Below, piece after piece: positions 23,068 through 30,315 of a stretch of DNA of 64,000 bases (positions are counted from its first letter, which is position 1; each line of letters begins with the position of its first letter). The notes below the pieces were generated by a model. The model worked only from the letters and a program-made list of their open reading frames with translations. It ran no database searches and was not told the origin of the DNA. The translations under genes and the position numbers were made by a program. This DNA comes from UBA7430 sp002478765 (GTDB taxonomy: Bacteria; Bacteroidota; Bacteroidia; Flavobacteriales; UBA7430): assembly GCA_943789355.1 (NCBI GenBank), contig CALSTU010000004.1, positions 248,001-312,000 of the forward strand, written 5' to 3'.

Positions 23068-24909
23068 TTATTCCACGGTGACGGACTTGGCCAGGTTTCG
23101 TGGTTGATCGACATCGCATTCGCGCATCACGGCAATGTGGTAGGAGATGAGTTGAAGCGGTATGGTCGTCAACAATGGACTCAAGCGTTCGTCTACGGCA
23201 GGGACTTCAATCACATGGTCTGCAATCTTCCTTACGTCAACATCTCCCTCGTTTACAATGGCAATGATTTTTCCTTCACGCGCCTTGATTTCTTGAATGT
23301 TGCTGACCACCTTTTCGTAATACTCTGTTTTGGTCGCGATCACAACCGTAGGCATGTCTTCATCGATTAAGGCAATCGGTCCGTGCTTCATTTCTGCCGC
23401 GGGGTATCCTTCGGCATGTATGTAAGAAATTTCTTTCAGCTTCAAAGCGCCTTCCAAAGCCACAGGGAAATTAATCCCGCGACCTAAAAACAAACAGTTC
23501 GGCACGTCTTTATACACAGCAGCAATTTTTTTCGACTGTGCATCGAGTTTGAGGGTCTCTTCTACTTTTTTAGGTAGCGTCTCCAGCTCCAAAATCAGTC
23601 TTCTAAAATCTTTCTCTGAAAGGGTTCCGCGTTTTCTACCTAAGCTCAAAGCCATCATGATGAATACGGTAACCTGAGCGGTAAAGGCCTTGGTGGATGC
23701 CACGCCGATCTCAGGACCCGCATGGGTATAAGCCCCCACATGTGCTTCTCTTGCAATGCTCGACCCCACCACATTACATATACCAAAAATGGTTGCTCCC
23801 TTGGCTTTTGCCAATTGAATGGCAGATAAGGTGTCGGCAGTCTCTCCGGATTGCGAAACCGCAATCACGATGTCTTTTTCCGTAATGATCGGGTTTCTGT
23901 ATCGGAACTCCGAGGCGTATTCCACCTCAACAGGAATTCGCGCTAAATCTTCAATGAGGTATTCCGCCACAAGGCCGGCATGCCATGAAGTTCCACAAGC
24001 CACGATGATGATTCGGTTTGTATTTAAAAACTTTTGCTCGTACTCTTCAAGACTACCCAGTTTAATGGTTCCCTCGTTCACCAACAAGCGACCGCGCAGC
24101 GTGTCAAATATCGATTTGGATTGCTCGTTAATTTCTTTGAGCATAAAATGATCGTATCCGCCCTTTTCGATGGACTCGATTTCTATGGCCAATTCTTGAA
24201 CGTAAGGTCGTTTGAGTTCGTTGGCAATCGTTCGCACTTCCAAACCTTTTTCCAAAGAAATTAGGGCCACTTCTTCTTCATTCAAATAAACGGCTTGCTT
24301 GGTGTACTCAATAAAAGGCGTTGCGTCTGAGGCTATAAAGTACTCCCCGTCGCCTACTCCGATTACGAGGGGACTCCCTTTTTTGGCAACCACCACTTGA
24401 TCTGGGTTGCCTTCTTCGACAACAGCAATCGCGTAAGCTCCTACCACTTGGTTCAGGGCTACTCGAACAGCTTCCGCTAGGCTAACCTTAGCGTTAACCA
24501 AAATGTCTTCAATCAGGTTGACCAGCACCTCTGTGTCTGTATCGCTTTGGAAGGTATAGCCGCGTTTGGACAAACCCTCTTTGATGCTGGCGTAGTTCTC
24601 AATGATTCCATTGTGAATGATCGCTATACGCTTGGATTGAGAAAAATGTGGGTGAGAGTTCCGGTCGCTAGGTGCTCCGTGGGTGGCCCATCGCGTATGA
24701 CCTATCCCTATGTTCGCTTGAGGAATTTCTGAAGGAACAACAGCTTCCATCTGAGCCACCTTCCCCTGCTTCTTGAATATTTCTATTCCGTCGTTATTCA
24801 GCAAGGCAACTCCTGCGCTGTCGTAACCACGGTACTCCAATCTTTTTAATCCTTTAACCAGTATTGGGTATGCTTGTTTGCTTCCCAAATAACCCACGAT
24901 TCCACACAT
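23068..24909 (-). CDS. glmS: glutamine-fructose-6-phosphate aminotransferase (isomerizing)
   Basis: Makes glucosamine-6-phosphate, the first step to UDP-GlcNAc, peptidoglycan and LPS. The N-terminal glutaminase uses Cys2 (MCGIVGYLG), with GIGHTRWATHG; two SIS domains (ACGTSWHAGLVAEYL, SQSGETADTL, LGRGINFPVALEGALKLKE) follow. The C-terminus is the near-universal NLAKSVTVE, the attTn7-type region. 613 residues, full length. No glmS ribozyme is expected or seen. Its 3' end faces the AT-rich patch; a second SVTVE-stop sequence lies 1.4 kb beyond it. Confidence 0.97.
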   Translation of the reverse strand: MCGIVGYLGSKQAYPILVKGLKRLEYRGYDSAGVALLNNDGIEIFKKQGKVAQMEAVVPSEIPQANIGIGHTRWATHGAPSDRNSHPHFSQSKRIAIIHNGIIENYASIKEGLSKRGYTFQSDTDTEVLVNLIEDILVNAKVSLAEAVRVALNQVVGAYAIAVVEEGNPDQVVVAKKGSPLVIGVGDGEYFIASDATPFIEYTKQAVYLNEEEVALISLEKGLEVRTIANELKRPYVQELAIEIESIEKGGYDHFMLKEINEQSKSIFDTLRGRLLVNEGTIKLGSLEEYEQKFLNTNRIIIVACGTSWHAGLVAEYLIEDLARIPVEVEYASEFRYRNPIITEKDIVIAVSQSGETADTLSAIQLAKAKGATIFGICNVVGSSIAREAHVGAYTHAGPEIGVASTKAFTAQVTVFIMMALSLGRKRGTLSEKDFRRLILELETLPKKVEETLKLDAQSKKIAAVYKDVPNCLFLGRGINFPVALEGALKLKEISYIHAEGYPAAEMKHGPIALIDEDMPTVVIATKTEYYEKVVSNIQEIKAREGKIIAIVNEGDVDVRKIADHVIEVPAVDERLSPLLTTIPLQLISYHIAVMRECDVDQPRNLAKSVTVE

Positions 24910-24947
24910 ACGCTACACTTAAATCTTTTTACTTTAAACGAAGCCTT

Positions 24948-25754
24948 CTATTCTTCAAACAGAGTTTCGTAAAAGGGCTTGTATTGCTCTTTGTAAGCAC
25001 CCTCCGAAAACTCCAAAGTGGGTAATTTTGAATCTTCAATCAGCTTCAAAACGTCTTTGTCAAGATCTATGCTTCCCTTAACGACAGCATCGGAATAGTG
25101 GATGGCCGTTTCGGTTAATTTTTTGTAGTCTACTTTTTCAAGTCCGACAAGATCCTCTTCACTGTGCCCGTCAAACTTTAATTTGTCAGACAAATCGTTG
25201 CTTAGGGTGCCGTCGAAGGAATGGTTGTATAATGAAACAACGATTTTCGTGTTTTCAAAAATTGGATCATCGTGGTAGAACTTTTTCAAATACATCGGCA
25301 AGAAACTTGCCATCCATCCGTTGCAGTGAATCACGTCTGGAGACCATCCTAGTTTTTTCACGGACTCAATAACGCCTCTGCAGAAAAACAAGGCACGCTC
25401 GTCATTGTCCTCGTAAAACTTACCTTTCTTGTCTTCTGTCGTGAACTTTCTTTTGAAGTACTCTTCGTTGTCTATGAAATACACCTGCATACGAGCCTGA
25501 GGAATTGAGGCAACCTTAATGATCAAAGGTTGATCGATGTCGTTTACGATGAGATTCATCCCCGAAAGACGTATCACTTCATGAAGTTGATGTCTTCTTT
25601 CGTTGATACACCCAAAACGTGGCATAAACAAGCGAACTTCAATGCCCGATTCGTTCATCGCTTGGGGTAAAAAACGAGAAGTCTTAGATAAATCATTCTC
25701 AGGTAAGTACGGAGAAATTTCTTGAGAAACGTATAGTATTCTTTTCTTGGCCAT
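24948..25754 (-). CDS. glycogen/starch-synthase-like protein, N-terminal GT5 domain only
   Basis: 268 residues. RILYVSQEISPYLPENDLSK resembles the GT5 N-terminal substrate loop, and PDVIHCNGWMASFLPMYLKK aligns with the HDWH segment. It stops after the first Rossmann domain, whereas true GlgA is nearly twice as long and holds the C-terminal ADP-glucose domain. This short form beside panC is common in Flavobacteria, so it is not a fresh truncation. Enzymatic activity is doubtful. Divergent from panC. Confidence 0.8.
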   Translation of the reverse strand: MAKKRILYVSQEISPYLPENDLSKTSRFLPQAMNESGIEVRLFMPRFGCINERRHQLHEVIRLSGMNLIVNDIDQPLIIKVASIPQARMQVYFIDNEEYFKRKFTTEDKKGKFYEDNDERALFFCRGVIESVKKLGWSPDVIHCNGWMASFLPMYLKKFYHDDPIFENTKIVVSLYNHSFDGTLSNDLSDKLKFDGHSEEDLVGLEKVDYKKLTETAIHYSDAVVKGSIDLDKDVLKLIEDSKLPTLEFSEGAYKEQYKPFYETLFEE

Positions 25755-25786
25755 AACGGTGAATTATGTTATTCTAATTCAAGACG

Positions 25787-25794
25787 CAAAACTA
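25787..25794 (-). promoter_or_regulatory. -7 promoter box of the GT5-like gene
   Basis: TAGTTTTG on the minus strand, 32 nt before the ATG at 25754, matches TAnnTTTG. Confidence 0.45.
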
Positions 25795-25857
25795 CGAAAT
25801 AATCTCGAATTTATTAAGTTTTTCAGTAGCTTTAACCCCTATCTTAGCTAAGAGGCG

Positions 25858-26706
25858 ATGAAAGTCATTTCAACAGTATCCGAATTAACCCATTTTTTAG
25901 AAACATGCTTAGGGAGCCAAACCTTAGGTTTTGTTCCTACGATGGGTGCTTTACATCCTGGGCACCTGAGTTTGGTTCAAAAAGCTTTGCTGCAAAACGA
26001 CCTTGTTTTGTGTTCCATTTTTGTTAACCCAACCCAGTTTAACAACAGTGAAGACCTGGAGAAATATCCGAACCGGATCCAAGAAGATTTGAGCGCATTA
26101 GAAGAGGCCGGTTGCCATGCCGTTTTCACGCCCAGCAAATCGGAAATCTACCCCAAAAACTTCACGCCGAAAAAGTATGACTTTGGATTGCTGGAGAAGG
26201 TTATGGAGGGGGAAAACAGACCCGGACACTTTGACGGAGTCGCTGCGGTTGTCTCGAGACTTTTTGACCTTGTGAAGCCTGAAAAAGCCTATTTCGGTGA
26301 AAAGGATTTTCAACAATTGACCATCATTAAATCACTTGTTCAACAAGATTGCTTGAACCTTGAACTCGTGGCTTGCCCTATTTTAAGAGAACCCGACGGC
26401 TTGGCTATGAGCTCCAGAAACCTCCTGCTTCTGCCCGAAGATCGTACCGCTGCCGCCCGAATTTACAGCCGGTTGTTGCATGTTAAAACCCTGGCATCAA
26501 AAAGGTCCGTTGCTGAAATCAAAAAATGGGTAAATCAAACCTTTGAGGACGATCCTGACTTAACACTTGAATACTTTGAGGTTGTAAACACCGTAGACCT
26601 ACAACCATCAGGCAAGGGGTCCGACCACAAAAAACATGTTGCTTGCATCGCCTGTTTCGCCGGGTCTATTCGACTGATAGACAACCTTTTTATCGAAATA
26701 AATTAA
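25858..26706 (+). CDS. panC: pantothenate synthetase
   Basis: ATP-dependent condensation of pantoate and beta-alanine. FVPTMGALHPGHLSLVQKA carries the HxGH-type motif, FVNPTQFNNSEDLEKYP and YFGEKDFQQLTIIKSLV follow, and LAMSSRNLLL is the KMSKS-equivalent. 282 residues, normal. It is followed by panD, which supplies beta-alanine, so the two work in one pathway. A weak TATCTTAG box lies upstream. Confidence 0.96.
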   Translation: MKVISTVSELTHFLETCLGSQTLGFVPTMGALHPGHLSLVQKALLQNDLVLCSIFVNPTQFNNSEDLEKYPNRIQEDLSALEEAGCHAVFTPSKSEIYPKNFTPKKYDFGLLEKVMEGENRPGHFDGVAAVVSRLFDLVKPEKAYFGEKDFQQLTIIKSLVQQDCLNLELVACPILREPDGLAMSSRNLLLLPEDRTAAARIYSRLLHVKTLASKRSVAEIKKWVNQTFEDDPDLTLEYFEVVNTVDLQPSGKGSDHKKHVACIACFAGSIRLIDNLFIEIN

Positions 26707-26732
26707 TCGAACCGTCTAACGAACATTTTGTT

Positions 26733-26740
26733 TACCTTTG
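26733..26740 (+). promoter_or_regulatory. -7 promoter box of panD
   Basis: TACCTTTG ending 4 nt before the panD ATG. If used, the panD message is leaderless, apart from any read-through from panC. Confidence 0.45.
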
Positions 26741-26744
26741 ACGC

Positions 26745-27095
26745 ATGCAAATACAGGTTGTTAAATCTAAAATTCACCGGGTAAAAATCACCCAAGCGGA
26801 CTTAAACTACATTGGTAGTATCACCATCGATGAGCGTCTGATGTTGGCTTCTAACATCATCGAAGGAGAAAAGGTTCAAATTGTTAACATCAACAACGGT
26901 GAGCGTATAGAAACCTACGCCATAAAAGGTGTTGAGGGTTCAGGCGAAGTCTGCATGAACGGTCCGGCGGCCCGGAAAGTTCAACCTGGAGACATTGTTA
27001 TCATCATCTCCTACGCAAGCATGCCTTTTGAAGAGGCCAAGAAGTTTAAGCCCACGCTAATCTTCCCGAACGAACAAACCAATAAGCTTGATTAG
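26745..27095 (+). CDS. panD: aspartate 1-decarboxylase
   Basis: Pyruvoyl enzyme making beta-alanine from aspartate. The self-cleavage site is Gly24-Ser25 in NYIGSITIDERLM; NGERIETYAIKG and CMNGPAARKVQPGDIVIIIS are conserved. 116 residues, normal. 38 nt after panC and 2 nt before the next gene. Confidence 0.96.
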   Translation: MQIQVVKSKIHRVKITQADLNYIGSITIDERLMLASNIIEGEKVQIVNINNGERIETYAIKGVEGSGEVCMNGPAARKVQPGDIVIIISYASMPFEEAKKFKPTLIFPNEQTNKLD

Positions 27096-27097
27096 TC

Positions 27098-28111
27098 ATG
27101 AAGGCCCGAGCTCTATCACTTCTTAAATATCTTTTTTTTCTGGGCATCGGCGGCCTCTTTCTCTACTTTGTCTTTCGAGATCAGGACATCGACAAAATGA
27201 TTGACGACCTTCGAAATGCAAAATATGAGTACCTCATCTTTTCCATGATTTTTGGGTATGCTGCATACGTGTTTCGTGGCTTGAGATGGTTACTGCTTCT
27301 GAAAACCATGAACTATAAAACCAGTGCAAATATTGCCACACAAGCTGTTGCTTCTGGGTATCTTGCCAATGCGCTGTTTCCTAGAGCTGGAGAAATTGTT
27401 CGTTGCACCAGCCTGTACAAAGTGACCGGGATTCCCGTTAACAAACTTTTTGGCACCATTCTTTTGGAACGCGTTGTTGACTTGGCTCTTTTGGTGTTTT
27501 GCATCACCCTGAGTTTTGTGTTAAAGTTCTCTGAACTGAGCAGCTTCTTCGCATCACTCTCCAACGAGGCAGAACCCGGTCAAAACTCACTCATTCCCTT
27601 TATTGTTTTCGCCGTGCTTTTTATGTTTGGGGGCGTTTTATATTTATACAGAGATCGATTAAAGAACAGCAAAATATACCTCAAAGCTCTTGCGCTTTGG
27701 GAAGGAGTAAAAGAGGGTTTTAAAACCGCCTTTTTCATGAAAGAAAAATCACTCTTTATCCTTTACAGCTTCCTCATTTGGTTGATGTACTTGTTGATGA
27801 CCTACATTTGCTTCTTCAGCGTACCTGAAACCTCTGACCTAACGCTTGTGGACGGCTTGTACATCATGGTCATTGGTGGGCTAGGAATGATTGTTCCGGT
27901 TCAGGGCGGCCTGGGTCCTTACCACGCGGCAGTTACACTTGGTGTAGTAAGCATTGGCCTCACGGAAAGTGCCGGAATCACACTTGCTGTTCTGATACAT
28001 ACGGCTCAATCAATTATGATTATCATCACCGGAATTATTGCGGCAATTGTTTTATCTTTCGCTAAAAGAAAAGCAGGCCACCATGAAGCAAGTGAAGCTC
28101 CTTCAGTCTAA
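27098..28111 (+). CDS. integral membrane protein, lysylphosphatidylglycerol synthase TM domain (UPF0104) family
   Basis: 337 residues with about eight membrane helices, for example LLKYLFFLGIGGLFLYFVF near the N-terminus and IMIIITGIIAAIVLSF near the C-terminus. Conserved YVFRGLRWLLLLK, GYLANALFPRAGEIVRC and VQGGLGPYHAAV motifs place it in the AglD2/MprF flippase-like family. No aminoacyl-transferase domain is present, so a lipid-flipping or other envelope role is inferred. 2 nt after panD; overlaps rfaE2 by 29 nt. Confidence 0.85.
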   Translation: MKARALSLLKYLFFLGIGGLFLYFVFRDQDIDKMIDDLRNAKYEYLIFSMIFGYAAYVFRGLRWLLLLKTMNYKTSANIATQAVASGYLANALFPRAGEIVRCTSLYKVTGIPVNKLFGTILLERVVDLALLVFCITLSFVLKFSELSSFFASLSNEAEPGQNSLIPFIVFAVLFMFGGVLYLYRDRLKNSKIYLKALALWEGVKEGFKTAFFMKEKSLFILYSFLIWLMYLLMTYICFFSVPETSDLTLVDGLYIMVIGGLGMIVPVQGGLGPYHAAVTLGVVSIGLTESAGITLAVLIHTAQSIMIIITGIIAAIVLSFAKRKAGHHEASEAPSV

Positions 28112-28574
28112 AATTTTATCCTTTTCAGAATTAAAAGCACAAACGGAAAAGTGGCGTAATGGTCATGAAACGATTGTGTTTACCAATGGTTGTTTTGACT
28201 TGCTTCACCTGGGTCATATTGACTACTTGGCAAAAGCCAGAGATTTAGGAAATCGTCTTGTGATTGGCCTAAACACGGATCGTTCTGTACAAAACTTAAA
28301 AGGGTCCAGCCGGCCGGTTAAAGACGAACTCAGTAGGGCTCACATACTTGCTGCAATGGGTTTTGTAGACGCGGTTGTTCTTTTTAATGAACAAACGCCC
28401 ATCGACCTCATTTCCTTAGTAAATCCCGACATACTTGTTAAGGGCGGTGATTATGCAATTGAAGCTATTGTAGGGCACGAACTGGTTCAAAAAAATGGCG
28501 GCAAAGTATGTACCATCCCTTTTGTTGAAGGTTACTCTAGCACGAGACTCATTGATAAGATTAATCAAGGATAA
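28083..28574 (+). CDS. rfaE2: D-glycero-beta-D-manno-heptose 1-phosphate adenylyltransferase (RfaE domain II)
   Basis: Nucleotidyltransferase with the HxGH motif in FTNGCFDLLHLGHIDYLAKA, followed by GLNTDRSVQNLKGSSRP, and the C-terminal VEGYSSTRLIDKI. 163 residues from the ATG at 28083; this is the stand-alone second domain of HldE. It would make ADP-heptose for LPS core. It overlaps the upstream gene by 29 nt and ends directly at the radA start, so it is translationally coupled. No heptose kinase gene is in view. Confidence 0.88.
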   Translation: MKQVKLLQSKILSFSELKAQTEKWRNGHETIVFTNGCFDLLHLGHIDYLAKARDLGNRLVIGLNTDRSVQNLKGSSRPVKDELSRAHILAAMGFVDAVVLFNEQTPIDLISLVNPDILVKGGDYAIEAIVGHELVQKNGGKVCTIPFVEGYSSTRLIDKINQG

Positions 28575-29939
28575 ATGGCAAAGACAAAAATAAAAACAGC
28601 TTATTTCTGCCAAAATTGTGGCGCTCAACACCCCAAATGGCAGGGCCAATGCAGTGCTTGTAAAGAATGGAACACCATTGTTGAAGAGGTGGTTCAAAAA
28701 GAACCCGTGAAAGTTTGGAAAAAAAAAGAGTCGAAGCAAAAGGTTAAGGCTCTTAAGGTGGCTGAAATATCTCTTGAAAAAGAGCGTAGGATACAAACAC
28801 ATAATGTCGAGCTTGACCGTGTGCTGGGTGGTGGAATTGTTCCCGGTGCGGTTGTTCTTTTGGGAGGAGAGCCCGGAATTGGTAAGTCTACATTAATGCT
28901 GCAACTGGCCTTAAGCTTAAAAAGTTGCAAAACACTTTACGTTTCGGGAGAAGAGAGCGACAAGCAAATTAAAATGCGGGCTGAAAGACTCGGTGAAGAG
29001 GCTTCTGACTGCTACATCCTCACGGAAACGGCCACACAAAACATCTTCACGCACATCCATCATTTAAATCCTGACCTGGTCGTTATAGACTCCATCCAAA
29101 CCCTACATAGTCAAGCGATCGACTCATCTCCCGGATCCATTTCACAGATCCGGGAAACGGCTGCTGAATTGTTGCGCTTTGCCAAGGAGACGTCAACGCC
29201 TGTAATACTGATTGGGCACATTACCAAGGATGGTCATATCGCTGGACCAAAAATCTTAGAGCACATGGTTGATGTCGTCCTTCAATTCGAAGGAGATCGC
29301 AACCACATATACAGAATTCTCAGAGCTCAAAAAAACCGATTCGGCTCAACGGCTGAATTGGGCATCTACGAAATGATTAACTCCGGACTTCGTGAGGTCC
29401 ACAATCCTTCAGAGGTGCTGATTTCTCAAAAAGAAGAAGCTCTAAGTGGAACTGCAGTTGCAGCCACCGTGGAGGGGATGCGGCCAATGCTTATCGAAGT
29501 ACAAGCTCTGGTAAGCTCGGCGGTGTACGGTACACCACAACGTAGCGCTACAGGTTTTGACTTGCGAAGATTAAGCATGCTCTTAGCGGTTCTTGAAAAA
29601 AGATGTGGGTTTCGGTTAGGCGCTAAAGATGTGTTCTTAAACATTACCGGAGGCATTAAGGTAGACGACCCGTCTATTGATTTGTGTGTTGTGGCAGCCA
29701 TCTTATCCTCGAACGAAGACCTTGCTATATCTGACAAAATTTGTTTTGCTGGAGAAATCGGTTTGTCGGGTGAAATTAGACCTGCCACAAGAATTGATCA
29801 CCGGATTCTAGAGGCTGAAAAACTAGGTTTCGAAGAGATTTTCATCTCTCGTTACAACAAGGTCGAGGCGGGGAAATTCGGCATTAAAGTCCGGGCTTTT
29901 GGCAAGATTGAAGAAATTTACCAATCCCTATTTAACTGA
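28575..29939 (+). CDS. radA: DNA repair protein RadA/Sms
   Basis: RecA-like helicase that acts in recombination branch migration. A C4 zinc finger at the N-terminus (FCQNCGAQHPKWQGQCSACK), Walker A GGEPGIGKSTLM, the RadA-specific KNRFG motif in AQKNRFGSTAELGIYEM, and a Lon-protease-like C-terminal domain (about 280-454). 454 residues, full length. ATG directly follows the TAA of rfaE2. Confidence 0.96.
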   Translation: MAKTKIKTAYFCQNCGAQHPKWQGQCSACKEWNTIVEEVVQKEPVKVWKKKESKQKVKALKVAEISLEKERRIQTHNVELDRVLGGGIVPGAVVLLGGEPGIGKSTLMLQLALSLKSCKTLYVSGEESDKQIKMRAERLGEEASDCYILTETATQNIFTHIHHLNPDLVVIDSIQTLHSQAIDSSPGSISQIRETAAELLRFAKETSTPVILIGHITKDGHIAGPKILEHMVDVVLQFEGDRNHIYRILRAQKNRFGSTAELGIYEMINSGLREVHNPSEVLISQKEEALSGTAVAATVEGMRPMLIEVQALVSSAVYGTPQRSATGFDLRRLSMLLAVLEKRCGFRLGAKDVFLNITGGIKVDDPSIDLCVVAAILSSNEDLAISDKICFAGEIGLSGEIRPATRIDHRILEAEKLGFEEIFISRYNKVEAGKFGIKVRAFGKIEEIYQSLFN

Positions 29940-29964
29940 GGTTTACGGAGCTCCCGTTCACAAG

Positions 29965-30303
29965 TCAATTTTGAGGAGCTTTACAGCAAAAGTGTAGCTT
30001 TTCGTAAGCCAAAGAGTCTGCTTCAACAGAGTCCGCTGAATACCCAAGATTGCTTATAACGCGCCTAAGGTGTTTTAAGGATGTTTTATCCTGCCTGTAT
30101 CGAATGCTAAGCACTCCTGATTTTACATCCATCTCGGCATGCTTTACACCCTTTTCAAAAGCGAGGGTCTTATGAACAATAAGGTTTTCGCACATTTCGC
30201 ACACAGCGCTCGTTTGGATGGCGGCGGTTGCGACTTTTTTAGTCTTGTTTTGAGCAAATGAAAAGGCAGACGTTAGCATGAGCAGTAAAAGCATCTTTTT
30301 CAT
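29965..30303 (-). CDS. secreted heavy-metal-associated (HMA) domain protein
   Basis: 112 residues. Signal peptide KKMLLLLMLTSAFSFAQ, then a small ferredoxin-like HMA fold with the metal-binding CEMC pair (Cys35, Cys38), a SGVLSIRYRQDKTSLKHL strand-helix part, and a terminal HFCC pair (Cys106-Cys107). It lies 12 nt downstream of a TonB-dependent receptor gene, as is usual for this pair in Bacteroidetes. A role as periplasmic copper or other soft-metal carrier for that receptor is inference. Confidence 0.85.
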   Translation of the reverse strand: MKKMLLLLMLTSAFSFAQNKTKKVATAAIQTSAVCEMCENLIVHKTLAFEKGVKHAEMDVKSGVLSIRYRQDKTSLKHLRRVISNLGYSADSVEADSLAYEKLHFCCKAPQN

Positions 30304-30315
30304 AATTCCTCTTTT

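Noticed and set aside
23068..23100. Full Tn7-type insertion downstream of glmS
   Set aside because: No tnsABCDE genes or Tn7 end repeats are visible; only a duplicated glmS end and AT-rich DNA support an integration.
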